Source of the DNA: JBJHBP01 sp050485685
GTDB lineage: Bacteria > Pseudomonadota > Gammaproteobacteria > Steroidobacterales > Rariloculaceae
DNA length: 64,000 nt
Direction of reading: 5' to 3'
NCBI GenBank assembly: GCA_050485685.1
Contig: JBJHBW010000011.1
Coordinates: forward strand, 1 to 64,000
Position numbers and translations under genes: made by a program. The notes below the pieces were generated by a model, which worked only from the letters and a program-made list of their open reading frames with translations, was not told where the DNA came from and ran no database searches. Below, piece after piece: positions 43,378 through 52,231 of the stretch; the stretch's first letter is position 1; every line of letters starts with the position of its first letter.

Positions 43378-44874
43378 TCAGATAGGCCGGCTGCGGCTCA
43401 TCTCCAGCATCAGTGCGGCGGCCTCGGCCTTGGCCTGTGCGAGACCGGCAGCGTTGCCGATGGGCATGCGCTCCAGCAATCCGCGCACGAGCCGGAAGTA
43501 ACTGCGATGGGCGCTGGCGGGCAGTCGCTGCGCGAGGGATGGACGGAACCGCGCCTCGTAGGCCGCCAGACACCGCGAGAACAGATCGATGATCGGACTG
43601 TCCGCAACTCTCGATACGCATTGCACCAGGCACAGCAGATCGTAGCGATCGAAAGGATCGGAGGCTTCCACGCGCGACAGTGCGGCCTGAAGCTGTCGTC
43701 GTCGGGTTTCATCCGCGCGGCTCACCGCGAGCGCCGGCACGAAGCAGTTCAGCTGGAACAGAATCGTGCCTGCCGACATCGGATCCATTCTTTCGCCGAT
43801 CAGATAAGCCAGCACCAGCCGGATGCTGCCTGCGGCGCGCCGATCGCGCACGATCAGTCCGTTGCCGCGGCCGCGGCGGCATTCGACCAGGCCGCTGTCC
43901 TCGAGCAGACGGATGGCCTGCCTGACGGTCAGCCTGCTGACGTTGAAGCGTTCGCACAGGGCCCACTCCGAACCCAGCCGCGCGCCGGCACTGCCGCGCC
44001 TGGCAATGTCCGCTGCCAGTTCGCGTGCGATGGCGGAGGCCAGCGTGCCCGATGCAGGCGCCTCTGCCGCATTGGAAGGCATCCTGGATGTGGTGTGGGC
44101 GGCAGTAATGGAAATTGTGCCGGAAGCAGTACCGGAAGCCGTTCCGGAGACTGAAACTGTACGGGAGTGCGTGGAATCCGATCGCTCCGTGAGCCGCTCT
44201 GCCAGTCCACGATGGGCACGTGCGGCTTCTGCGACCGCGGCGTCGATATCGCCGCTGCGCAGTGCTTCGCACATCGTGCCGCCACCGATCGAATCGCGTG
44301 AGGTGGGGGCCGGCGCTCCGGTTCGGCGGAAGTCCGTGGTGAGGCTGTTGAGGCACTCGACGAACGGCAGGAGTACGGGCTCACCGGCGAGCCGCGCGAT
44401 TTCGATCCGTGCAGAAAGTTCGTCGCCGAGGCTGTCGGCGCTGCCGGACCTGCGCAGTGGCACCAGATCGGCGGCGGACGGTGTGACGGTAGCCGCGAGC
44501 CTTGCCGCCATCAGATCGACGGCCTCGCGCGCGTCCATCAGTTGCCGCAGGGTAATGCCTGTGCAGCGAAAGTAATCCGCCAGTTGTTCGCCTATGGCCT
44601 GCGGTTGTGGCTTGGCAAGAATGAATCCGCCACAGGGACCCGGGCGCAGCCGGCCCAGGCCGCGTCGCTCGAGCAGCCCCACGGCCTCGCGGATCACGGA
44701 GCGCCCCGCTGCATAGCGCTCGGACAACTTGCGCAGCGTTCCCAGCGCACTGCCCGCAGGCAGATCCCGCGCTGCGATATCGTCCTCAACGCGTCTTGCG
44801 AGTTCTTCCGCAAGCCGCGATGGTGATTCGCCTTCGCGGGTCGAGGCGACGTAGATGCGCTCCGCCGCGTTCAT
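43378..44874 (-). CDS. Double (tandemly duplicated) GntR/FadR-like regulator
   Basis: One 498-residue chain holding two regulator units. The N-terminal unit has a winged-helix HTH (LRKLSERYAAGRSVIREAVGLLERRGL, about residues 45-75) and a helical effector region. The second HTH (WALCERFNVSRLTVRQAIRLLEDSGL) lies near residues 300-330, followed by another helical effector domain with NCFVPALAVSRADE. A Ser/Thr/Gly-rich linker with three SGTA-type repeats separates them. Usual FadR-type proteins are half this length. It lies downstream of the MFS and LLM genes on the same strand, 35 bases from the MFS gene, and probably controls them. Confidence 0.82.
   Translation of the reverse strand: MNAAERIYVASTREGESPSRLAEELARRVEDDIAARDLPAGSALGTLRKLSERYAAGRSVIREAVGLLERRGLGRLRPGPCGGFILAKPQPQAIGEQLADYFRCTGITLRQLMDAREAVDLMAARLAATVTPSAADLVPLRRSGSADSLGDELSARIEIARLAGEPVLLPFVECLNSLTTDFRRTGAPAPTSRDSIGGGTMCEALRSGDIDAAVAEAARAHRGLAERLTERSDSTHSRTVSVSGTASGTASGTISITAAHTTSRMPSNAAEAPASGTLASAIARELAADIARRGSAGARLGSEWALCERFNVSRLTVRQAIRLLEDSGLVECRRGRGNGLIVRDRRAAGSIRLVLAYLIGERMDPMSAGTILFQLNCFVPALAVSRADETRRRQLQAALSRVEASDPFDRYDLLCLVQCVSRVADSPIIDLFSRCLAAYEARFRPSLAQRLPASAHRSYFRLVRGLLERMPIGNAAGLAQAKAEAAALMLEMSRSRPI
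44118..44153. repeat. Three 12-base tandem repeats inside the GntR linker
   Basis: Units GTGCCGGAAGCA, GTACCGGAAGCC and GTTCCGGAGACT repeat in tandem and encode, on the minus strand, the repeated SGTA residues of the linker. The linker length may therefore vary by slippage between strains. Confidence 0.7.
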
Positions 44875-44909
44875 CGCACCTCCCCCTCAGTCGGTGACGC
44901 CGTATGGAA

Positions 44910-46343
44910 TCACGATCCATTTCGGGACGCAATCTGCTCATCCTTCGCGGGATCGTAAAGGTCGGCTTGCAGGCTTCGCGCAGCCAGAAGGTAATGCACG
45001 GCAGCCCACACAAAAGCCACCAGTACGGTGATCAGCGCGTAGCGCAGACCCGTGGTCGATGCGGCAAGACAGGCGATGTCCATGGCACTGCCCGGCCCGT
45101 CCGGGCTGCGACCGCCCGGGCAGCTGGCGATGAAGTTGCTGCCCGCAATGAATGCTCTCTTCGCATAGAAGTCGCTCAGCATGCCCAGAACCGTTGGTCC
45201 GAGACCTGTGCCCAGCAGCCCGCCCACGAGGGCGGTGATTGCGGTGGTGGTAGCTCTCATGCGCGGCCCGACAAGGTTCTGGATGGTCGCCATGGTCGGA
45301 GCCATGAACATGATCACGAAGAAGTTCGCAAACCAGATGAATGCGAGCGAAATGAGTACTGTCTGGCTGATGAAGGCGCCGAAATAGATCGGTATGCACA
45401 GGGTCATGACAATGGCCGGGCCCCACACCATCCAGCGTCTGTCCCTGCGGGAGAGCCAGTCGAATCCGAAGCCGCTCACCAGCATGCCCAGGCCATTGGA
45501 CGTGAAGGTCACGAAACCGAACAGCACGCCCAGCGTGGCCAGTGGCACGTCAAACCCGCGCAGATAGAAAGGCAGCACAAAGTTGGCGATGGAGTTCAGC
45601 GCGAAACCGGACACCGTGAATGCGGCGAGGACGTGCAGATAGGAACGCTTGGACGCCAGTGTGCTGAGCACCGCTTTCAGGGAAGGGGCACTGGTCACCG
45701 TCGTGTAACCGTCGGCCAGGCCGCGCGGTGGTTCGCGCAGGGTGAGCCACGCGATCAGGGCCACGATCAGGCCGGGAATGCCCATCGCGTAGAAGCCTGC
45801 ACGCCAGCCCCATTCCGAAGCCACCCAACCGCCAATTGCCTGACCCATCAGGAAACCGAAAGGGGCTCCCAGGGCGATGATCGCCAGCACTGATCCCCGC
45901 CTGTCCGAGGGAAAATGATCCGACAACAGAGAGTTGGTGCACGGCTGGGCGCCGGCCTCGCCGATTCCCACGCCGATGCGTCCCAGCAGCAGTGTGATGA
46001 AATTGGTTGCAAGGCCGCAAGCGACCGTCATCGCAGACCACACGGCAATACAGGCTGCGATCAGGCGCGTCCTGTTTACGCGCTCCGCCAGCATGCCCAG
46101 GGGCACCCCCATGACCGAATACAGGATCGCGAAGCCCAGTCCCTGAAGAATGCCCAGCTGCGTGTCGGTCAGCAGCAGATCTTCCTTGATCGGTTGCGCG
46201 AGTACGGCCAGGATCGCCCGGTCAGAGAAGTTGTTGATACTGACCAGGAACAGCACGAACACCAGCCAGTGCTTGTAGCCGGACGCCAGCAATGGATGAT
46301 CGCCATTCGGCGAGCCTGCTGCCTGCGGTGCCGGTGTCTTCAT
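44910..46343 (-). CDS. Spinster-type MFS transporter
   Basis: Inner-membrane carrier of 477 residues with about 12 helices. NFSDRAILAVLAQPIKEDLLLTDTQLGIL, GRIGVGIGEAGAQPCTNSLLSDHFP and GWRAGFYAMGIPGLIVALI match the Spns/spinster family, which in proteobacteria often sits in catabolic clusters for aromatic or steroid-like compounds. It follows the LLM gene by 68 bases and precedes the double GntR regulator by 35 bases, so the three probably form one operon. The substrate cannot be named; uptake of the compound attacked by the neighbouring oxygenases is an inference. Confidence 0.87.
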   Translation of the reverse strand: MKTPAPQAAGSPNGDHPLLASGYKHWLVFVLFLVSINNFSDRAILAVLAQPIKEDLLLTDTQLGILQGLGFAILYSVMGVPLGMLAERVNRTRLIAACIAVWSAMTVACGLATNFITLLLGRIGVGIGEAGAQPCTNSLLSDHFPSDRRGSVLAIIALGAPFGFLMGQAIGGWVASEWGWRAGFYAMGIPGLIVALIAWLTLREPPRGLADGYTTVTSAPSLKAVLSTLASKRSYLHVLAAFTVSGFALNSIANFVLPFYLRGFDVPLATLGVLFGFVTFTSNGLGMLVSGFGFDWLSRRDRRWMVWGPAIVMTLCIPIYFGAFISQTVLISLAFIWFANFFVIMFMAPTMATIQNLVGPRMRATTTAITALVGGLLGTGLGPTVLGMLSDFYAKRAFIAGSNFIASCPGGRSPDGPGSAMDIACLAASTTGLRYALITVLVAFVWAAVHYLLAARSLQADLYDPAKDEQIASRNGS

Positions 46344-46411
46344 GAAAGCGCCTTGTCAGAGTTTCACGTTGTTGTTTTCATTCCGCGCAGCGGCGTCAGC
46401 CCTGCGCAGCA

Positions 46412-47614
46412 TCAGCTTTCAGTTGCAACCGCTTCCCCTGCGTGAGGCACTACCGTGACATTGTGTGCCTGCAGCCTGGGCAGGACTTCTGCCCCGATGC
46501 GTCGGATCTGCTCAAGGTACATGTGGTGCGGCATGTGCCCGCGATTGCAGACCAGCAGGACGTTATTGGCGCCGGCGTCATTGCATTCGGCGACGATGCG
46601 TTCGACGACCTCGTCGGCAGTGCCGATAGGCATGTTCTCGGCCGCGGCGTGCACCATGTCGATGTTCCATTCGTTGAACACCGTATCGTCTGCGGCCAGC
46701 GTACCCTTGGCACCCTCGCGCAGATGTTCGAACGCGGTTGAGCTGTAGTACTTCGTCTTGTTCACATCCTTCTGCCAGACCTGGTCGTAACGCAGCAGGG
46801 TGTTGAACAGGTACATCAGATACTCCGCGTACTCGTTCACCGCCTGTTGCTTCGAATCCGATACAAAGCAGTCCACCATGATGCTGATCTTGTCCGGATC
46901 GACCTTGCGCCCGTACTGCTTCTGGCACTTCGCGAAGTAGCGGATCGTGTCTTCCCGCATCGGTCCCGGGAAGATGCCGGGCGTGATGCTCGCATCATGC
47001 GCTGCGGCCCATTCGATGGTTTCCTTCGACCCGGTCAGCGGTACCCATATGGGCGGATGGGGCTGCTGCACGGGTCGTGGCCAGATCGATACATTGTCGA
47101 ACTTGTAGAACTCGCCATCGTAGGAGAAGCGGTCCTGCGTCCAGGCGCCGTGAATCACATCAAAGGCCTCGTTGAAGCGGCCGCGCGATTCGCTCATGGG
47201 CACGTTGAAGATCCGGTACTCGCGCGGTGCTCCGCGTCCGACGCCGGCGATCAGGCGTCCGTTGGTCATGCAATCCAGCATGGCCAGCTCCTCGGCGAGC
47301 CGAAGCGGTTCGTGCAGGGGCAGGAGGTTCGCGTAGATCAGGATTTTCAGTTGACTGGTGAGCTGGGACAGCGCCGCCGCCATGAGGTTGGGCGAATTGC
47401 CGAGGCCGAAGGGCGTGCCATGGTGCTCATTGATCGCTACGCCGTCGAATCCGAGTCTTTCTAGTTCGACCCAGGCTTCGATATGGTTCGCGTATGTATT
47501 GACGGCGACATCTGGTTCAAAATGCTCTCTGGTCAAACGCGGCATTTCGCCATCAATACGAAACTTGTCCACGTTTTCAGCATAAGCTGTCCAGTCAAAT
47601 ACAAAGACCCGCAT
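46412..47614 (-). CDS. LLM class flavin-dependent oxidoreductase
   Basis: Luciferase-like monooxygenase-fold enzyme of 400 residues. The N-terminal MRVFVFDWTAYAENVDKF, GFDGVAINEHHGTPFGLGNSPNLMAA and LDCMTNGRLIAGVGRGAPREY motifs are characteristic; the last is the FMN-phosphate region. GGAG lies six bases before the ATG 47614; the in-frame TTG at 47620 is less likely. Such enzymes oxidise small organic molecules with reduced flavin supplied by a separate reductase, which is not in the neighbourhood. It heads the LLM-MFS-GntR operon and diverges from the yciI-like gene across about 80 bases. Confidence 0.9.
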   Translation of the reverse strand: MRVFVFDWTAYAENVDKFRIDGEMPRLTREHFEPDVAVNTYANHIEAWVELERLGFDGVAINEHHGTPFGLGNSPNLMAAALSQLTSQLKILIYANLLPLHEPLRLAEELAMLDCMTNGRLIAGVGRGAPREYRIFNVPMSESRGRFNEAFDVIHGAWTQDRFSYDGEFYKFDNVSIWPRPVQQPHPPIWVPLTGSKETIEWAAAHDASITPGIFPGPMREDTIRYFAKCQKQYGRKVDPDKISIMVDCFVSDSKQQAVNEYAEYLMYLFNTLLRYDQVWQKDVNKTKYYSSTAFEHLREGAKGTLAADDTVFNEWNIDMVHAAAENMPIGTADEVVERIVAECNDAGANNVLLVCNRGHMPHHMYLEQIRRIGAEVLPRLQAHNVTVVPHAGEAVATES

Positions 47615-47695
47615 AGCCAACTCCGCATCTGTTTTCAGGGAAACGCATTAACTACAACCTTGACGATTGCCCGTAACACTCGAAAGGAGAGTCTT

Positions 47696-48001
47696 GTGAA
47701 GAAGAATTTTTTTGCCATCGTGAAGCGCACGGAAGCCTGGGATCATTCCAGGGAAGCCCATGAACAGGACGGCTTTGCAGACCACGTGGCATACATGGGC
47801 AAGCTTGAGGCGGACGGTTTCATTGCCGTTGCCGGTCTGCTGCAGGACAGCTCGGACATCGTGTTCGTGTTTCGCGCCGACAGCGAGGAAGAGGTGCGCG
47901 AGCGACTGGCCGGCGACCCCTGGCAGCAGGACGGACATGCCAGGCTGTTCCGGCTTGAAGAAATACAATTCCGAACCGGTGCGCCGCAACCGGTCGCCTG
48001 A
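47696..48001 (+). CDS. YciI-family protein
   Basis: A 101-residue ferredoxin-like-fold protein. The YciI pattern is visible in FFAIVKRTEAWDHSREAHEQDGFADHV, with the conserved His, and in DSSDIVFVFRADSEEEVRERLAGDPW. AAAGGAGA seven bases before the GTG at 47696 fixes the start. Members act as small enzymes or ligand-binding partners in catabolic clusters (some are muconolactone isomerase-like). It diverges from the LLM gene and converges with the CmcJ-type oxygenase, so it is probably part of this accessory locus. Confidence 0.82.
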   Translation: MKKNFFAIVKRTEAWDHSREAHEQDGFADHVAYMGKLEADGFIAVAGLLQDSSDIVFVFRADSEEEVRERLAGDPWQQDGHARLFRLEEIQFRTGAPQPVA

Positions 48002-48039
48002 TTTGGATCTGGCAAAATCAGATTTCCGGGCCATCGCGG

Positions 48040-48852
48040 TCAGTGATCGAACACCGCGATGGTCCGGACCTCGAAGCTCTCTCGCTTGGGCGAGTCAGGG
48101 CTGCTGGTCGGATCGACGAAGGCGCTGTGGGCTGACATCTTCCAGTCGGGGTTGCCGGTATCGAACAGGCGAAAGACCAGTGCCTCGTCCGGCTGCATAT
48201 CCGGATAGAAATACCACTCGTGCTTCGGGTTGTAGGCCAGGTTCAGGCCGGCGGGCATGCCTCGTTTGAAGCCGCCTTCCGGCTTGCCGAGGGAGACTTC
48301 GAGGAAATCGCTCTTCTCCACCGATCTCGCGTCGCAGACGGCGAGCGGCATGTTCTCGACCCGTTGCGTACCTCGCCACACGTTCACGTTCATGATGCGC
48401 TTGGCCGCGTACTGTTCGGCCTTTTCCGGGGCCAGGCGCGCCAGCCACTGGCGAAGTGCGGCTTCATTGAAATCGACGTGGGCACTGAGCGCCGGGCCGC
48501 CGCCCTTGTCATCGTCACCGCCGCGAAGAATGCCCATGAAGGCAAAGACTTCCGTTGCGCCGACGATGTCTTTCACCAGGCGGCTGACGGCGGGGTAGTA
48601 CCGCTTCTCGACATCGTTCATGTCGGTGAAGTCGATGTCCACCGGATGCCGGACAAGCGTGAATCCGTGGGTGTCGAACGAGATATCGGCGAGCCGCGCA
48701 TTGCGAACGACCACATCGTGGTCTTCCATCTCGAAGGAATAGCTGCCGTTCTTCTCGATCCAGCCGCCGTCAGCCGCGCGCTCGGAGTAGCGCATGAAAC
48801 TCGCCACCTGCGCCGGAGAATCCTTGAGTAAAGCTTCTTTCGTGCCAGACAC
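48040..48852 (-). CDS. CmcJ/NvfI-type non-heme iron oxygenase
   Basis: A 270-residue protein of the CmcJ/NvfI/AsaB family, best known in fungal secondary metabolism and cephamycin biosynthesis. Recognised features are SAHVDFNEAALRQWL (metal-binding His and Asp), RIMNVNVWRGTQRVENMPLAVCDARSV, LAYNPKHEWYFYPDMQPDEALVFRLFDT, AHSAFVDP and the C-terminal KRESFEVRTIAVFD. I took the GTG at 48852 as start, preceded by GGAGGAA; the frame runs on to 48930. It is convergent with yciI. The substrate is unknown; hydroxylation or desaturation of a small molecule is inferred from the family. Confidence 0.75.
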   Translation of the reverse strand: MSGTKEALLKDSPAQVASFMRYSERAADGGWIEKNGSYSFEMEDHDVVVRNARLADISFDTHGFTLVRHPVDIDFTDMNDVEKRYYPAVSRLVKDIVGATEVFAFMGILRGGDDDKGGGPALSAHVDFNEAALRQWLARLAPEKAEQYAAKRIMNVNVWRGTQRVENMPLAVCDARSVEKSDFLEVSLGKPEGGFKRGMPAGLNLAYNPKHEWYFYPDMQPDEALVFRLFDTGNPDWKMSAHSAFVDPTSSPDSPKRESFEVRTIAVFDH

Positions 48853-49142
48853 TGTCCGTTCCTCCCCCACGCAGGGTGCACGGACCCCGGGGGCGCAGCC
48901 CCGACGGGAACCGAACTTCCTCCGTCCCAACTGCAGCCTGTCAGGAACGATTCCGGAAAAATAGTGGCGACATTGTCAGCAACCTGCCGACCGTTCAGCT
49001 CCTGTGACTGCGCGACAGAGACTTTTCTACGGTCGTGGCCTTATGATCGACATCGCGTTCGTTCATCTGCGGGATAGTCGAAGCGCAAGTGCCTGAACCG
49101 CCCTGCACGACAGGCGCCCCGAAACCGAAAGCGACACACACA

Positions 49143-50342
49143 ATGCAAATGCCACCGGTACGGTTCGTAACCACGCAGGATGGTGTACGGCTCGCGTGCG
49201 CTGTCTATGGGGAAGGCCCGCCGCTGATCTGGGTCGCGAACTGGCTGACCCACCTGGAGCTGGACTGGACGAGTCCGGTCTGGAAACACTGGCTGGAGTT
49301 CCTGACTCGCCATTTCACGCTGGTGCGCTATGACGAGCGCGGTTGCGGTCTGTCCGACTGGACGGACGAGGGCTTCGATCTGGACCATTGGGTTGCGGAT
49401 CTCGAAGCCATCGTCGATGCGCTGGAGCTCGAGCGATTCTCGCTGCTGGGCCTTTCCCAGGGTGGCCCGATCGCGATCGAGTATTCGGTGCGCCATCCGA
49501 AGCGTGTCAGCCAGCTTATCCTGGTCGGTACGTTTCCCAGCGGTCAGTTCCTGCAGCGAAATTCCGTGGTCGCGACGCATACCGAACTGATGGCGGGTCT
49601 GGTGGAGACAGGCTGGGGCGCGAGCAACCCGGCGTTCCGGCAGATGTTTACGTCACTGTTCGTGCCAGGCGCGACCGAGGAACAACGCGACTGGTTCAAC
49701 GAACTGCAGCGGCGTTCGACCACGCCGAAAATTGCAGCGGCGCAATTGCGCGCGTTCCGTCAGATCGATGTGCGCGAACGGCTCACACAGGTGCGTGCCC
49801 CGACCCTGGTGCTGCATGCGCGACATGACGCTGCGATTCCGTTCGCGGAAGGCCGCTCGATTGCGGCAGCAATACCGGGCGCACGTCTGGTGCCGCTGGA
49901 CAGCGATAACCATATTCCTCTGGAGCCGGATCCCGGCTGGCCTGTGCTGCGTCGGGAAATTGCGGCGCTCGTGGGGGGCGATGACAACGCGGCAGGCGAT
50001 GCGTCCGGACGTGTCACCGTCCGTAAGCCGGACTGCTGGAAGGTCGGAGAGTACACCATCGATCTTCGCGCTCGCGAAGTCAGGCATGGCGGTGCGGCGG
50101 TCGCTGTCGAGAACCGTGCCTTCGATCTGCTGGCGTATCTGCTTGAGCAGCGCGATCGCGCCGTCTCCAAGGGTGAACTGCAGACAGCGCTCTGGCCGTC
50201 AATGATCCTGACCGAGAGCGCGTTGACACGGTGCGTCATGAAAGCGCGTCGTGCAGTCGGTGATGACGCCACTCGACAGGCAGTCATCAGGACCGTGCAT
50301 GGTTATGGATACCGCTTCACGGGGGCGCTTCAACCCGGATAG
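49143..50342 (+). CDS. Alpha/beta hydrolase fused to a C-terminal winged-helix domain
   Basis: A 399-residue hybrid. Residues 1-280 form an alpha/beta hydrolase with nucleophile S105 in GLSQGG, acid D229 in LHARHDAAIP and H257 in SDNHIPLE, so the triad looks complete. After a linker, residues 300-395 are an OmpR-type winged-helix DNA-binding domain (LRAREVRHGGAAVAVENRAFDLLAYLLE, then RTVHGYGYRF). Such a protein could bind or hydrolyse a ligand and switch transcription directly. There is no membrane helix. The ATG at 49143 is chosen; a GTG at 49089 is possible. No partner gene is obvious in the next 150 bases. Confidence 0.83.
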   Translation: MQMPPVRFVTTQDGVRLACAVYGEGPPLIWVANWLTHLELDWTSPVWKHWLEFLTRHFTLVRYDERGCGLSDWTDEGFDLDHWVADLEAIVDALELERFSLLGLSQGGPIAIEYSVRHPKRVSQLILVGTFPSGQFLQRNSVVATHTELMAGLVETGWGASNPAFRQMFTSLFVPGATEEQRDWFNELQRRSTTPKIAAAQLRAFRQIDVRERLTQVRAPTLVLHARHDAAIPFAEGRSIAAAIPGARLVPLDSDNHIPLEPDPGWPVLRREIAALVGGDDNAAGDASGRVTVRKPDCWKVGEYTIDLRAREVRHGGAAVAVENRAFDLLAYLLEQRDRAVSKGELQTALWPSMILTESALTRCVMKARRAVGDDATRQAVIRTVHGYGYRFTGALQPG

Positions 50343-50514
50343 ATCTCCTTACTGCCATCGCGGCGGTTTGTCACGAATGCGTCAGCAATTCGTCGCGTCG
50401 CGGTCAGGACTCCTCAGGCCTTGTCCCCCGACACTGTTTCCCGTGCTGCCGGCGCCCCTGGCGGGCAACCGGAACACGCAGGTGTCAACACAATGTGCAT
50501 GAGGAGATATCGAC
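50343..50514. other. Non-coding gap before the small ORF
   Basis: No convincing gene or structured RNA is seen in these 172 bases. The GAGGAGA just before 50515 is the most notable feature. Confidence 0.4.
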
Positions 50515-50619
50515 ATGATGCGCAATGCAGTCACGACCGTGCTCGGACGACTGATACTGATGGGGATATTCGTTGGCTACGCGGCTTGTCTGGCGCGGCT
50601 CGCGGGTGGCGCGTTGTAA
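50515..50619 (+). CDS. Possible 34-residue membrane peptide
   Basis: A short reading frame (MMRNAVTTVLGRLILMGIF, then VGYAACLARLAGGAL) with one hydrophobic stretch long enough to span a membrane. GAGGAGA lies about seven bases before the ATG pair at 50515/50518, a good ribosome binding site. No relatives are known to me. The case rests only on the strong Shine-Dalgarno sequence and the composition, so it could be spurious. Confidence 0.4.
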   Translation: MMRNAVTTVLGRLILMGIFVGYAACLARLAGGAL

Positions 50620-50742
50620 GCGGCATCCGCGGCTACTCGCAGGTCTATCATGGCGAATGTGTCGCTACGTAAAACTGCTTATAGGCTATTCTGTGGGTCC
50701 CGGCATCATGGATGCCGGACTCACATTATTGAGGATTTCGAC

Positions 50743-51198
50743 GTGCGATTGAGAGTGGCTTGGCTGATTCTGTTGTCCGTGCCGGCGGTGCTGGCGTCGG
50801 GATGCGCCTATACGCCGACCTTCGGCTTCCCGATCCATGAAGGCGACCTCGACGCCGGAAGGCAGGCCTTCATCGATCACCGCTGCCATCAGTGCCACAG
50901 TGTCGCCGGCGTGGAAATGCCAGCTCTGGCAGGCGCTCCTCCCGTGATGCTGGAACTCGGCGGTGAGACGCAGTACATCAGAAGTTACGCGGAACTGGTG
51001 ACCTCAATCATCAACCCTGACCATGCCATCTCGGAAAGGTATCGGGATCAGCAACTGCGCGAAGGGGCATTGCCACTTGAGTCGCCGATGCCGATGCCGC
51101 ACATCGGCACTATGACGGTACGTCAACTGATTGATCTGGTGGCGTTTCTCGATTCGAGGTACGTGCTGGTGCCGGGGTACGTGACTGCCGATGAATAG
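50743..51198 (+). CDS. Lipoprotein mono-heme cytochrome c
   Basis: A 151-residue lipoprotein: N-terminal helix ending in a lipobox-like LASGC, so it is probably anchored in the membrane facing the periplasm. The heme-binding motif is CHQCH. SPMPMPHIGTM has Met residues that could serve as the sixth ligand. It resembles class I-type cytochromes that accept electrons from periplasmic dehydrogenases, but the PQQ dehydrogenase is 35 kb away. GAGGA seven bases before the GTG at 50743 sets the start. Confidence 0.75.
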   Translation: MRLRVAWLILLSVPAVLASGCAYTPTFGFPIHEGDLDAGRQAFIDHRCHQCHSVAGVEMPALAGAPPVMLELGGETQYIRSYAELVTSIINPDHAISERYRDQQLREGALPLESPMPMPHIGTMTVRQLIDLVAFLDSRYVLVPGYVTADE

Positions 51199-51265
51199 GA
51201 TAGAGTGGGTGCCGCCAGACTGATGCCCCCGTCGCTCGCTCAGCCGACCTGCAGGTAGCATAAAA

Positions 51266-51283
51266 ACGATTTATCGGTTAAAT
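51266..51283. promoter_or_regulatory. Candidate LysR operator upstream of the LysR gene
   Basis: A near-palindrome AACGATTTATCGGTT, with the perfect core CGATTTATCG at 51268-51277, lies about 40 bases before the LysR start. Autoregulatory LysR sites are often such short dyads. This is suggestive only. Confidence 0.3.
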
Positions 51284-51316
51284 GGATATCTGGCGGTCTG
51301 TTGAATAGGTCATCTC

Positions 51317-52231
51317 ATGCGGTTCAAGCGTTTCGACCTCAATCTGCTGGTCGTGTTGAACGCGTTGCTGCGCGAGCGCAGCGTATCGAAGGCTGCGGAG
51401 CAGCTGCATCTGAGCCAGCCGGCGATGAGCGCCGCGCTGCGCAGGCTTCGCGAGTATTTCAACGACGACATCCTGGTGCAGCAGGGCAGGAGTATGATGC
51501 CGACCGCGCATGCCCAGGGTATTGCGCCGATTGTCGAGAAGGCACTGGCCGACATCGATGCGCTGATATCCGCTTCGACGGTGTTCGATCCGGCAACCTC
51601 GCAGCGCACTTTTCGTGTCTGCGCGTCGGACTACGTGACAGTCGTACTCCTGTTGCCGTTACTCGCGGAGTTTGCGAAGACGGCACCACAGGTACGCGTC
51701 GAAATCCGACCGCCATCTCCGGAAGCGCTGCCCGCGCTCGAGCGAGGGGAGATCGACTTTCTTCTGACGCCGGAGCAGTTCACGGCCAAGGAGCACCCGA
51801 GCCAGCTGCTTTTCGAGGAACGCCATGTCGTTGTCGGCTGGAAAGAGAATCCCGTGTTCCGCAAGCCGCTGACGGAAGAAACCTTCTTCGATCAGGGTCA
51901 GGTCGTCATTGCGCTGAGTCATGCGCCGTCGTTTGCTGAGCAGGAGATGGGTGAGCTCAGCCGAAGGCGGCGTGTCGACATTGTGTGTTCATCATTTCTG
52001 GCCGTGCCCTGGCTGTTGCCGAACACAAACCGGCTTGCGCTGATGCACGAGCGGCTTGCCGAGATCATGCTGGAGAAGCATCCGCTTGCGATGGCACCCA
52101 CGCCTTTCGAGTTTCCGTTGATGCGGGAGATGGTTCAGTATCATGCCACGCGGGTGAATGATGGAGGGACTCGCTGGTTCCTGGATCGTCTCCTCGAGGG
52201 CGCCGCGAACTTGCGTAAGGAATCCATTTGA
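51317..52231 (+). CDS. LysR-type transcriptional regulator
   Basis: One-component regulator of 304 residues. The N-terminal helix-turn-helix (NALLRERSVSKAAEQLHLSQPAMSAALRRLREYF, residues 13-46) is typical of the NodD/LinR-like branch with its FDLNLLVVLNALL start. The C-terminal part is a periplasmic-binding-like effector domain (FRVCASDYVTVVLLLPLLAEF). Its stop codon lies in the first bases of a ~68-base repeat that is also found before the FAD monooxygenase. It may activate the nearby genes; the co-inducer is unknown. Confidence 0.9.
   Translation: MRFKRFDLNLLVVLNALLRERSVSKAAEQLHLSQPAMSAALRRLREYFNDDILVQQGRSMMPTAHAQGIAPIVEKALADIDALISASTVFDPATSQRTFRVCASDYVTVVLLLPLLAEFAKTAPQVRVEIRPPSPEALPALERGEIDFLLTPEQFTAKEHPSQLLFEERHVVVGWKENPVFRKPLTEETFFDQGQVVIALSHAPSFAEQEMGELSRRRRVDIVCSSFLAVPWLLPNTNRLALMHERLAEIMLEKHPLAMAPTPFEFPLMREMVQYHATRVNDGGTRWFLDRLLEGAANLRKESI

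Noticed and set aside
48951..48980. Sequence resembling half of the TA-island palindrome (GGAAAAATAGTGGCGACA)
   Set aside because: It shares only part of one arm and the loop with the 41629 palindrome and cannot form the stem, so it was not counted as a third copy.
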